Below are positions 55,886 through 63,789 of a DNA stretch of 64,000 nucleotides, piece by piece. Position numbers and translations under genes: made by a program. The number at the start of each line of letters is the position of its first letter. The first letter of the stretch is position 1. Below the pieces are notes generated by a model that was not told the DNA's origin, searched no databases, and was given only the letters and a program-made list of their open reading frames with translations. This DNA is from an uncultured Cuneatibacter sp. (lineage in GTDB: Bacteria > Bacillota > Clostridia > Lachnospirales > Lachnospiraceae), in contig CAKQHB010000006.1 in the NCBI GenBank assembly GCA_934234215.1, positions 1 to 64,000 on the forward strand. Direction: 5' to 3'.

Positions 55886-56554
55886 TTAAAATGCGGGGGT
55901 ATCCGTTGAAATCGAGAGTGTGTCGCGGCCAATAGAGCAGGGCAGAAACAGGATCTTCACACCAGCTTTTACAGCATCGTTCCATGCAGCGCCAAATTCC
56001 GGCTGGGTGGAAATATTCGCGCGAACCTCGGTAATGCCGGGCATTTGGATGACAAAGGCGACTGCGCACTGATAACCGGCAGACTGCGCCTGTGTCAGCT
56101 CGCGCAAATGCTTCACACCGCGAATGGTGGGCGCATCGGGAAAATAGCCAATGCCATCCACTTCCAGTGTGCAGCCTTTGACTTCTAACAAATATTTTTG
56201 ATCGCCGCGTTCCATATAAAAGTCAACGCGGGAATTTCCGTAAGTATATTCTGGCTTGAGGAGATCAAAATGCTGTGTCTCCAGCCATTCTTTTACGACA
56301 TAATTTGGAGCCTGACTGTCGATATTGACCCAGCCAAGCCCTTCTTTCAAGACAGCGACAAGATCATACAGCGTCTTGCGATTCGGATTGTCGGATCGTT
56401 CGAGACGAACCAAAGCACCGGGCAGCAGCAATTCTTTGCAGCGTCCGGTGTTTTTGACATGCACGGTATGTGTAACGCCATCGATTTGAACGTGTGCAAC
56501 AAAACGATTCGGGCGGTCGAGAAACCGCCCTTCGGTGATATTCTGATAGTTCAT
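55886..56554 (-). CDS. sfsA: SfsA-family DNA/RNA nuclease
   Basis: 222 aa. N-terminal OB-like part (GRFLDRPNRFVAHVQIDG; HVKNTGRCKELLLPGA) and a nuclease-like core NSRVDFYMERGDQKYLLEVKGCTLEVDG with the PD-(D/E)xK-type Asp and Glu-x-Lys. Historically a sugar-fermentation stimulation protein, now seen as a nuclease. It starts 3 nt after panE and has no clear ribosome site of its own, so it is probably translated by coupling. Confidence 0.92.
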   Translation of the reverse strand: MNYQNITEGRFLDRPNRFVAHVQIDGVTHTVHVKNTGRCKELLLPGALVRLERSDNPNRKTLYDLVAVLKEGLGWVNIDSQAPNYVVKEWLETQHFDLLKPEYTYGNSRVDFYMERGDQKYLLEVKGCTLEVDGIGYFPDAPTIRGVKHLRELTQAQSAGYQCAVAFVIQMPGITEVRANISTQPEFGAAWNDAVKAGVKILFLPCSIGRDTLSISTDTPAF

Positions 56555-56557
56555 AGG

Positions 56558-57517
56558 TTACTTCGCAAATGTGATGGACGCATTTTTGTCTTCGTAATCA
56601 AACCGTCCATCATTTTTCTCCTCCAAGGCTTTGATCATATGGTAGGTAAATTCGTTGTACGGCGTGGGGATGCCCAGCTCTTTGCCCATGCGCATCAATG
56701 CGCCGGAGAACATGTCGATCTCCGTGTGGCGACCAGCATCGAGATCCTGCAGCGTGGAATAGCGGGCAGTGGGCGGTACGGCGCAGCCATGTCCAGACTC
56801 GGCATCTGCTTTGTTCAGATCAATGCCTTTTGCAGCGGCAATGGCTTCCAGTTCTGCGCGAAGTCCTTCGCGAATGGCGGCCATATGTGTGCTGTCCTGA
56901 TAGCAGCCGACACCAGCACCGAGGATTGCCTGAGGCAGATTGTTGCATACATTCAGACGGAACTTGCTCCAGATTTCCTCGCGAATAAATTCGGTGCAGC
57001 GATAGTGCAAACCAGTGCTATCAAAAAGAGCACGGATTGCCTGCACACGCTCACTGTCAAATGGAGCGGAAAGTTCACCAAAGATCATGCCAATCGTGGA
57101 TTCCGGATTGAAGCGGCAGCCGTCTGCTGTGCGGCGGGAAGCCACTTTGATAAGAGAATGAAGAACATGCTCGGAACCGACTGCATCGGAAATCAGGTCT
57201 TCACTGTCCACGCCGTTCATGAGACTCATGACGGTCGTGTGCGGTCCGACAACGGCGCGAATCGTGTCCATTGCGCCAGCGAGAGAACCGTATTTTAATG
57301 CAACGATGAGCAGGTCCACATCGTGAGCTTCTTGCGGTGACCAGACAGCCGGATGATAAACAGTATCGTTAATGGTGCAGCCATGCTGCTGCAAACGTGC
57401 GGCACGATCGCCTTCCGCAACGACACCGAAGCGGATATCATTTCGCTGGGACAGTCCCCAGATGAGGTAGGAGCCGACAGCACCGGCACCGAGAAGAGCA
57501 ACGGATTTTATTTGCAT
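56558..57517 (-). CDS. panE: 2-dehydropantoate 2-reductase family (ketopantoate reductase)
   Basis: 319 aa. N-terminal NADPH fold with VALLGAGAVGSYLIWGL, LIVALKYGSL and LMNGVDSEDLI; C-terminal helical domain with EIWSKFRLNVCNNLPQA (catalytic Lys) and AESGHGCAVPPTARYSTLQDLDAGRHTEID, ending in a Ser/Asp/Glu region typical of the family. It reduces ketopantoate to pantoate for CoA; other 2-keto acid substrates cannot be excluded because panB/panC are not nearby. ATG 57517 has GGAG 7 nt upstream. Confidence 0.87.
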   Translation of the reverse strand: MQIKSVALLGAGAVGSYLIWGLSQRNDIRFGVVAEGDRAARLQQHGCTINDTVYHPAVWSPQEAHDVDLLIVALKYGSLAGAMDTIRAVVGPHTTVMSLMNGVDSEDLISDAVGSEHVLHSLIKVASRRTADGCRFNPESTIGMIFGELSAPFDSERVQAIRALFDSTGLHYRCTEFIREEIWSKFRLNVCNNLPQAILGAGVGCYQDSTHMAAIREGLRAELEAIAAAKGIDLNKADAESGHGCAVPPTARYSTLQDLDAGRHTEIDMFSGALMRMGKELGIPTPYNEFTYHMIKALEEKNDGRFDYEDKNASITFAK

Positions 57518-57682
57518 GAGATACTCCAATCTACGAAACAGAAAAATAGCGCAGTTTCGTGCGTAAGAAAGAATAAAAGTTAAAAAAGAATAGCAACAGT
57601 ATAACTATAGCATAACTGGAACCGAATGTGTCTGCAAAAATATTTTGTTCGCGGTGCAATGGACAGCGCGGTAAAATAATGC

Positions 57683-57711
57683 TTGACGAAAGAGGGCATC
57701 GGCAGAATAAT
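57683..57711 (+). promoter_or_regulatory. promoter of the alpha/beta hydrolase gene
   Basis: TTGACG (57683-57688), 17-nt spacer, AATAAT (57706-57711). It implies a leader of about 165 nt, which contains the shared hairpin block. 57,518-57,682 is AT-rich and I see nothing else in it. Confidence 0.6.
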
Positions 57712-57740
57712 AAGAAAAGATAGCAGAGGAGGGTCATAGT

Positions 57741-57908
57741 GTGAAAAAGCCACTGATGCGCTTTTTTTCACCCATCCAGTTTGTGCCGGAGCGTCACAAA
57801 CATGGTGTTTATGGCAGACAGAAACTCGTATGCACGACTTTCTGTCGCCCCGTCGCGCAAGGCGCTCCGGAATGGAGATTACTATGGACTTTCAGTATGA
57901 GACATTAG
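57741..57908 (+). CDS. possible 55-aa leader peptide
   Basis: GTG 57741 is preceded by AGAGGAGGG at 7 nt, a very good ribosome-binding site. The frame runs 55 codons to TAG 57906-57908, overlapping the start of the hydrolase gene in another frame. The part FVPERHKHGV is also encoded, in the same relation, in the leader of the pectin methylesterase gene (8,137-8,108, after the DUF885 stop), as is APEWR. So the shared block may be peptide, RNA structure, or both. No known family. Confidence 0.35.
   Translation: MKKPLMRFFSPIQFVPERHKHGVYGRQKLVCTTFCRPVAQGAPEWRLLWTFSMRH
57779..57870 (+). promoter_or_regulatory. structured leader element of the alpha/beta hydrolase gene
   Basis: GTTTGTG (57779-57785), loop CCGGAGCGT (57786-57794), CACAAAC (57795-57801). 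The loop pairs perfectly over 8 bp with CGCTCCGG (57863-57870), which lies 13 nt before the ATG: a possible pseudoknot next to the ribosome-binding site. A second hairpin, GACAGAAA (57817-57824) with TTTCTGTC, is inserted between them compared with the pectin methylesterase leader. Confidence 0.55.
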
Positions 57909-58993
57909 AAAAGAATTTTGATGCGCTGTTTTCGCGCACCGGCAGAACACTGCGGATGCAGACGCAGTCCCCGGAGGTATTTGCCGCGTGGCAGCAGGAG
58001 GCTTTTCAGAAGCTAAAAGAGCTGTTGGCAGATGAGGTATTTGTGCGGACACCGATGGATCCGGTGCTGCTCTCAGAACGGGATTGCGGCGCGTATGTGG
58101 AGAAAATTTACCGTCTGACGACGGAACCGGAGACTTATATGCCGACGGCAGTATTGGAGCCGAAACAGCCCGCAGAGGGCGCAGGAACGGTATTATTTTT
58201 GCCTGCACATGGCGCAGGTATGCTGTCTTATCTGGAGCACCCGGATTATCCGCAGCTGATCGCAGGATCGCACCAGAGCCGCATCGAGGCGTGGAAAGCT
58301 GGCGGGGAGACACCGAAGACCGGCAGTCTCGTGCGACAGCTGGCAGAGGCGGGCATCCGCGTTGTAATTCCGGAGCCGCGGGGCATCGGCTTGCGCAGAG
58401 AGAAACGCAATCAGGGCTGGAGCGCAGATGTGGCATTCACATGCAGTCACAATGAGCAGGGTCGTGTGGCAATCGCAATGGGAACAAGCATCGCGGCGAT
58501 GAATGCGTATGATTTTTCGGTGGCATTGGAGTTCGCAAAGAAAGACATGCACGAAGGAGAAAAACTGATTGCAGGAGGACATTCCGGCGGCGGTATGATG
58601 GCGCTGTATCTGGCGGCACTGCACCCGGAAATCGATGCCTGCTTTACAAGCGGCTATTTTTACGGTGTAAAAGAATCGCTGTTGAACATGCCGGAAAACT
58701 GCACCTGCAACTATGTGCCGGGACTGTGGCGCTGGTTTGATATGTGCGATGTAGCAGCAATCTGTGCGCCGCACCCGATTTTTATCGAGAGCGGCAAGGT
58801 GGATCATCTGAATGGCGCATCCGGTCTGGGCAATGTCACACCGCAGGTGGAACAGCTGCGGGAAGCATACGCCTGTGAGGGCGCAGCGGAGCAGGTGACA
58901 CACCATATTTATTCCGGAGGACATGGCGCGGGATTGACGGATCTGGCGTGCCTGGAGTGGGTGAAAGCATTATTTGGAATGAAAAATAAATAA
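57884..58993 (+). CDS. alpha/beta hydrolase, putative (acetyl)esterase
   Basis: 369 aa, no signal peptide. Alpha/beta fold: oxyanion region FLPAHGAGMLSYL, nucleophile elbow IAGGHSGGGMMALYLAAL, acid FIESGKVDHLNG and catalytic His in YSGGHGAGL. RGIGLRREKRNQGW and an N-terminal helical extension resemble acetyl-esterase-like families that act on plant polysaccharides. The shared leader with the pectin methylesterase gene suggests a role in removing side groups from pectic oligosaccharides; inference. GGAG is 6 nt before ATG 57884. Its end overlaps gtrA by 24 bp (convergent). Confidence 0.82.
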   Translation: MDFQYETLEKNFDALFSRTGRTLRMQTQSPEVFAAWQQEAFQKLKELLADEVFVRTPMDPVLLSERDCGAYVEKIYRLTTEPETYMPTAVLEPKQPAEGAGTVLFLPAHGAGMLSYLEHPDYPQLIAGSHQSRIEAWKAGGETPKTGSLVRQLAEAGIRVVIPEPRGIGLRREKRNQGWSADVAFTCSHNEQGRVAIAMGTSIAAMNAYDFSVALEFAKKDMHEGEKLIAGGHSGGGMMALYLAALHPEIDACFTSGYFYGVKESLLNMPENCTCNYVPGLWRWFDMCDVAAICAPHPIFIESGKVDHLNGASGLGNVTPQVEQLREAYACEGAAEQVTHHIYSGGHGAGLTDLACLEWVKALFGMKNK

Positions 58994-59434
58994 TTTGCTG
59001 ATGACGTAATTCAATACGATCACAACGACCTGTGCAACGACTTTCACCGGGATTTCCGGAAATTGCAGCCAGGTGATAAAGATGCCAAGAAGGAGTTCTT
59101 CGATGAGCAGTGTCACGATTCTTCCGGAGAAGAAGGACGCAAGCTGCTGGAAGAACTCTTTTTTGGTTGCAGTCGGAGCCTGAAAGACCCAGATGCGGTT
59201 TGTGTAAAAAGCGAACAGTACCGTGAGGATCCAGGAAATGACATTGCCGAGGAGCGGATCGAGATGAAATACATTTGACAGCAGTGCAAAGACCGCGATG
59301 TTCAGGACGAATGCCAGTCCGCCAAAAAACAGGTATAACAGTGCCTCTTTCTGTTTCCGGTAAAGGGGCTGGAATACACGCAGCCCCGGCAGTTCCATGA
59401 TACGGTCAAAAATATCTTTCTTTTGTTCAGTCAT
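58970..59434 (-). CDS. GtrA-family membrane protein
   Basis: 154 aa, four membrane helices: ALLYLFFGGLAFVLNIAVFALLSN, GNVISWILTVLFAFYTNRIWVF (the conserved FxxNRxWVF), IVTLLIEELLLGIFITWL and VVAQVVVIVLNYVISKLFIF (NYxxSKxxIF). GtrA proteins are thought to flip polyprenyl-linked sugars. ATG 59434 overlaps the stop of the glycosyltransferase gene by 8 nt. Confidence 0.92.
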   Translation of the reverse strand: MTEQKKDIFDRIMELPGLRVFQPLYRKQKEALLYLFFGGLAFVLNIAVFALLSNVFHLDPLLGNVISWILTVLFAFYTNRIWVFQAPTATKKEFFQQLASFFSGRIVTLLIEELLLGIFITWLQFPEIPVKVVAQVVVIVLNYVISKLFIFHSK

Positions 59435-60380
59435 GAAGCTCTTCTTCCTTTTCGTGAAGTTCATTGCGCATTGCATGGTACAGATTTAACTCAAAATCCT
59501 GCCGGTTTTTCTGACCGATCGTATTCAAAATCAGACCGGAGAAAAAAGCCTGCAGTGCAGCAATCGCGGCAAAGCCACAGATGATGAGCGTTGGAAAATT
59601 CGGAACGAGTCCGGTGTGCACATAGGTCGTGAGCACAGGAATGAAAAATCCGCAGGCAAGCAGCATCAAAATTGCAGCAAAGAATCCAAAAAACGGCAGC
59701 GGACGGTAGTTGCGGAACAGCCGCAGTATGGTGCGCAATACTTTAAAACCATCGGAATAGGTGTTCAATTTGGACTCACTGCCATCCGGACGGTCGTGGT
59801 AATCAATGACAACGGTATCTAAAAACATGTTTTTGTCGATCGCATGAATACTCATCTCGGTCTCAATCTCAAAGCCGCGGGACAAGACTGGAAATGTCTT
59901 TACAAAGCGATAGGAAAAGGCACGATACCCGGTCATGATGTCCTGAATGTGGTTGTGGAACAAAAAGTTGATGGATTTACGCACAAGGTCATTGCCGAAA
60001 TTGTGGAAAGGACGCTTGTTCTCTTCAAAATAAGTGGAAGACAGGCGATCGCCAATGACCATATCCACATGTTTTTGCAGGACGCGGTCTGCCATTTCGC
60101 GGGCAGAGGATGCGGGATAGGTGTCATCTCCATCTACCATGAGATAGCAGTGGGCATCGATTTCGGCGAACATACGGCGGATAACATTTCCCTTGCCCTG
60201 CTGATACTCGTAGCGAACGATAGCGCCGGCTTTTCGAGCAATGTCGTCTGTGTGATCGGTGGAATTGTTATCATAAACGTAGATCGTAGCTTCCGGCAGT
60301 TCCCGTCGAAAGTCCGTGACGACTTTTTCAATGGTGGGAGCTTCGTTGTAGCAGGGAATTAAAACAGCGATTTTATCCAT
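59427..60380 (-). CDS. GT2 glycosyltransferase, GtrB/dolichyl-phosphate-sugar synthase-like
   Basis: 317 aa. N-terminal GT-A domain: IAVLIPCYNEAPTIEKVV, YVYDNNSTDHTDDIA, and DGDDTYPA (DxD-like). GYRAFSYRFVKTFP is the acceptor-site box of this group. Two C-terminal membrane helices (FFGFFAAILMLLACGFFIPVL; TLIICGFAAIAALQAFFSGLIL). It should load a sugar from a nucleotide donor onto a polyprenyl phosphate at the inner membrane face. Coupled to gtrA by overlap. Confidence 0.92.
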   Translation of the reverse strand: MDKIAVLIPCYNEAPTIEKVVTDFRRELPEATIYVYDNNSTDHTDDIARKAGAIVRYEYQQGKGNVIRRMFAEIDAHCYLMVDGDDTYPASSAREMADRVLQKHVDMVIGDRLSSTYFEENKRPFHNFGNDLVRKSINFLFHNHIQDIMTGYRAFSYRFVKTFPVLSRGFEIETEMSIHAIDKNMFLDTVVIDYHDRPDGSESKLNTYSDGFKVLRTILRLFRNYRPLPFFGFFAAILMLLACGFFIPVLTTYVHTGLVPNFPTLIICGFAAIAALQAFFSGLILNTIGQKNRQDFELNLYHAMRNELHEKEEELHD

Positions 60381-60416
60381 AAAGAGTACCTCTTTTCTGC
60401 AGTTCTTAAAATTATT

Positions 60417-62561
60417 TTATCGAATCCTATAAATGTAATATTGTTCGGATTGTGCTTCCAGTATCAGCTGATCACCGGTTTTTTCTAATGCTTCGTTCAG
60501 ATCCTGTCCGGCTAGAATATAAGAGACATTCAATGCTTTCAGATCGCTTATAGTCAGAGATACCGTAAATGCGTCCGGAGATTTCAGCTCAAAAGCAGGA
60601 GATCCTTCGTCTAAAATAGAAATCTGGATGTGCGCATAACGATTGTAAGTTTCGTCATTTGAGCCATCCGGATCTAATATGCGCCAGCGCTCCAACAGCG
60701 GATAGACATTTGTGGAGTTGATCGTGCGTGCACCTGCCATCATGCAGAAGTTTGCAGCAGGCCACTGGACTTCCGATGCCCACAGCGCGGTGGGATCTTT
60801 TTGCTGCACTTCCCGAATCGTCTGGTATAAAGGAATTTGCGTTACGGTGTCCGTTCCGCGACGAATCGGATTGACGAGCGATCCACCTATGAGCAGCACG
60901 AGGATTGTGACACCGCATAAAATATAGTGCATCCAGTCTCTCCGATAGTGGAGGAACAGGAAGAAGATTAAGCCAAAGAGAATACCAGCCAGCGGTAAAA
61001 GTGTCGGCGCTGTCACAAAGTAATACGGCTTTGTAAGCGGCTGATAACAGCAAAGCAGGACTGCGAGCAATGCAGCAAGCACAGCCGCAATCGGTGCTTT
61101 CAGTCGAATCGAAGAGCAGGTGATCGAACGGAACAGCAGCATAAGGTGCGCAAATCCGGCAACCTGCGCAACACGAATGCTCGGAGCAAAGCTCATGAGT
61201 GTAATCTTTGCAAGGAACTTCGGGAAGCCGACGAGAGTCCACAGATCAAGAAAGATGCAAATGGCCAGCAGGATAAACAGCAGCGGATCGCGGTCTTTCC
61301 TGCGGAACAGCGCAGGCAGTGAAAACACATAGCATAGCGGATACAGGTCGATCACATAAGCATTTTCACACACATTTTCCAACAAATCGGTATTCTTGAT
61401 CGGCAGCCAGATGGAAGAGATGTACCGGAACAAATGGGAAAAGGCACCTTCTCCGCCGGGTGCGGAACGCTTTCCGGGGTAAGCGGTGTTCATGAGTGTG
61501 CGAACCGTGTCTTTGGACATCCAGAAGATGTAAGCAAGCACACCGCAGAAAAATAACACACAAACGATAGAGGCGGCAATCTGAAGCCGGTTGAATGTTG
61601 CCTGTTTCCATTCCCGAACGAGCATAAAAATCGCAAGCCCAAGTACCAGATAAGCGAGTGGCACCTGCCATGCCGGGTACAGTGTCAAAATATATCCTCC
61701 GGCGCAGATGCAGATGCCGGAAAGGGAAAGCAGCTTTTTCACAGTGCCAGTCTCTTTCATATAAAGCCGCAGCAGTACAACAGAATATTGCATGTAGATC
61801 AACATTTCCATCAATCCGTTTATGGCATACCACCACTGCACGATTGGTGCAAACAGGACCATACAGGCATAGACAAGACTGAAGGGGCGGTTGTCTTTTG
61901 TGAGAATACGCCCCATTTCAAACGAAGCGAGAAACAGTGCAATGGCACGTCCGCACCAGTAAAATGCCAGTCCCATGCCCTGCGGCAAAAACAGATATCC
62001 CCAGTGAAACGGGCGGAAGATCACGGCGAGATTTCGTACCGGTTGTCCATATTCCAGAAAGACATCTGTAGAAGCACCGCGCACGACGCTGCTGTAATAA
62101 GAAAACGGTCGTACCGGATCGAGATATTGGGACAATGCCATGGGAGTTGAGACTGCCCATTCATCGGAGCGGATCTCACGGCTGATGCCGAAGAGAAGCC
62201 CCTGATTCGCATCGCCTGTGCTAAGCCACTGCCAGTAGCCGATGGAGGAACCGTTCAACTGCAGAAGAACGCAGAGAACAAACACGGCAAATGCGATGGG
62301 ATAACGGTAAGTAAAAAGAAACGCAGTCGTGCGCTTAAAATCAGAGAATAGAAAAAACAGACAGACAAAAAGTACAAAGAAAATCAGGAGAAGAGAGTGT
62401 GAGTGAAAAGCCTGTTTCGTCTGCTTGAAGATTTCCCAGACAGGTTGCTCTGTCAGCCAGACCTGTGCACACACAAGCTCATTGTAAAAGGCAAAAAGGT
62501 AACTCAAAACAAAGGCGGACAAAAATGCCAGCCCGGCAGAACCTAACTTTTTCACTTTCAT
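60417..62561 (-). CDS. large polytopic membrane protein, probable GT-C-type glycosyltransferase
   Basis: 714 aa with about 13 membrane helices in the first 570 residues, then an extracellular C-terminal domain of about 130 residues. The first loop carries SREIRSDEWAVSTPMALSQY, an acidic-Arg pattern in the place where GT-C enzymes keep catalytic acids. Similar proteins stand beside GtrA and GtrB in glycosylation islands, where the third gene transfers the sugar from the lipid carrier to a cell-surface glycan. ATG 62561 (KVKKLGSAGLAF) is chosen by hydrophobicity onset; GGGG is 8 nt upstream. The exact family is not certain. Confidence 0.75.
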   Translation of the reverse strand: MKVKKLGSAGLAFLSAFVLSYLFAFYNELVCAQVWLTEQPVWEIFKQTKQAFHSHSLLLIFFVLFVCLFFLFSDFKRTTAFLFTYRYPIAFAVFVLCVLLQLNGSSIGYWQWLSTGDANQGLLFGISREIRSDEWAVSTPMALSQYLDPVRPFSYYSSVVRGASTDVFLEYGQPVRNLAVIFRPFHWGYLFLPQGMGLAFYWCGRAIALFLASFEMGRILTKDNRPFSLVYACMVLFAPIVQWWYAINGLMEMLIYMQYSVVLLRLYMKETGTVKKLLSLSGICICAGGYILTLYPAWQVPLAYLVLGLAIFMLVREWKQATFNRLQIAASIVCVLFFCGVLAYIFWMSKDTVRTLMNTAYPGKRSAPGGEGAFSHLFRYISSIWLPIKNTDLLENVCENAYVIDLYPLCYVFSLPALFRRKDRDPLLFILLAICIFLDLWTLVGFPKFLAKITLMSFAPSIRVAQVAGFAHLMLLFRSITCSSIRLKAPIAAVLAALLAVLLCCYQPLTKPYYFVTAPTLLPLAGILFGLIFFLFLHYRRDWMHYILCGVTILVLLIGGSLVNPIRRGTDTVTQIPLYQTIREVQQKDPTALWASEVQWPAANFCMMAGARTINSTNVYPLLERWRILDPDGSNDETYNRYAHIQISILDEGSPAFELKSPDAFTVSLTISDLKALNVSYILAGQDLNEALEKTGDQLILEAQSEQYYIYRIR

Positions 62562-62574
62562 ACCAACCCCAATT

Positions 62575-62594
62575 CCGGAGCGCAGCGGCTCCCG
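62575..62594 (-). repeat. hairpin with CGCTCCGG block before the large membrane protein gene
   Basis: Sense strand: CGGGAGC (62594-62588), CGCTG, CGCTCCGG (62582-62575), which pair with one mismatch. The block ends 13 nt before the ATG, as in the two esterase leaders. Confidence 0.45.
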
Positions 62595-62829
62595 TTCATT
62601 ACCTTCATTGTACTGGATGGAACATATTCTGACAAGTTTTTTATTGGATTTTATAAATGTAATAACATCGGTCTGCGCCGCCGGTGCGTACATGCGCGAA
62701 AAGAATAAGAAGAATACAAACCGCCGTGTCTTTATGGTCTTATTATGGCTGGAGAAAGGAAGGATTGACAAGGGAGACAGGGAGACTTATGATGGGGTGG
62801 CGGCGGAGCCGCAGAAAATGGAGAAAAGA

Positions 62830-63762
62830 ATGGTAAAGATAGATTTGATCACGGGCTTTCTTGGCTCCGGTAAGACGACATTTTTGAAGCAATATGCGCA
62901 GTATCTGCTGCGACAGGGACAAAATATCGGTATCCTCGAAAATGATTTCGGAGCTGTGAATGTGGATATGATGCTGCTGCAGGATCTGGAGGGCGAAAAG
63001 TGCGAGCTGGAGATGATCTCCGGCGGCTGCGATGCAGAGACGCACAGACGTCGTTTCCGGACGAAGCTGATCGCGATGGGTATGTGCGGTTACGACCGGG
63101 TACTGGTGGAGCCGTCCGGCATTTACGATGTGGATGAGTTTTTTGATGTGCTGCGGGACGAACCGTTGGATCAGTGGTATGAGATTGGTTCAGTCATTGC
63201 CATTGTGGACGCGGGACTGGATCCGGAGTTGTCGGATGAGGCGAATTATTTGCTGGCTTCCGAGGCGGCAAATGCAGGCAGCATCGTGCTGAGTCATGCA
63301 GATGAAGTGAGCACAGAGCAGATTGAGGAAACGATCGCGCACCTGAATGCAGCGCTGAAACAGGTAAAGTGCAGCAGACAGGTCGGAGAGGAAGTTCTGC
63401 GGAAAAGCGGTGCGCAGCTGACAGATGCGGACTTTGAACAGATATTGAAAAATGGCTACCGCACAGAGAATTATCAGAAGATGGATCTGGCGGAGGGCGG
63501 CTTCCAGTCGGTGTATCTGCTGGATCAGAAGTTGGATCGAGACAAGATTCAGAACATTATTCAGAAGATATTTGAGACGTCGGAGTGCGGAAAGATTTTT
63601 CGAATCAAGGGCTTTGTACAGGAAAACGGTCAGTGGTACGAAGTCAATGGAACACGGCACGAGACAAAAATTGATGTGATCGGCGCAGGTCAGGATGTGG
63701 CGATCGTCATTGGCGAAAGGCTGGATGAGGGAAAGATTCAGAGTATTTTCGCAGAAAAATAA
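62830..63762 (+). CDS. CobW/G3E-family P-loop GTPase
   Basis: 310 aa. Walker A LITGFLGSGKTTFLKQ, switch region IENDFG-like ILENDFGAVNVD, Walker B VLVEPSGIYD, and the LSHADEV form of the guanine-specificity N/T-KxD motif (here HADE, unusual). C-terminal CobW_C-like part (IQNIIQKIFETSECGKIFRIKGFV). G3E proteins insert or deliver metals. The family's CxCC metal-binding motif after switch I is missing: the region reads ISGGCDAETH with a single Cys. GGAG is 7 nt before ATG 62830; ATG 62818 is in frame. Confidence 0.85.
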   Translation: MVKIDLITGFLGSGKTTFLKQYAQYLLRQGQNIGILENDFGAVNVDMMLLQDLEGEKCELEMISGGCDAETHRRRFRTKLIAMGMCGYDRVLVEPSGIYDVDEFFDVLRDEPLDQWYEIGSVIAIVDAGLDPELSDEANYLLASEAANAGSIVLSHADEVSTEQIEETIAHLNAALKQVKCSRQVGEEVLRKSGAQLTDADFEQILKNGYRTENYQKMDLAEGGFQSVYLLDQKLDRDKIQNIIQKIFETSECGKIFRIKGFVQENGQWYEVNGTRHETKIDVIGAGQDVAIVIGERLDEGKIQSIFAEK

Positions 63763-63789
63763 ACAAATCAATGTAGGGGTAATATTGGA

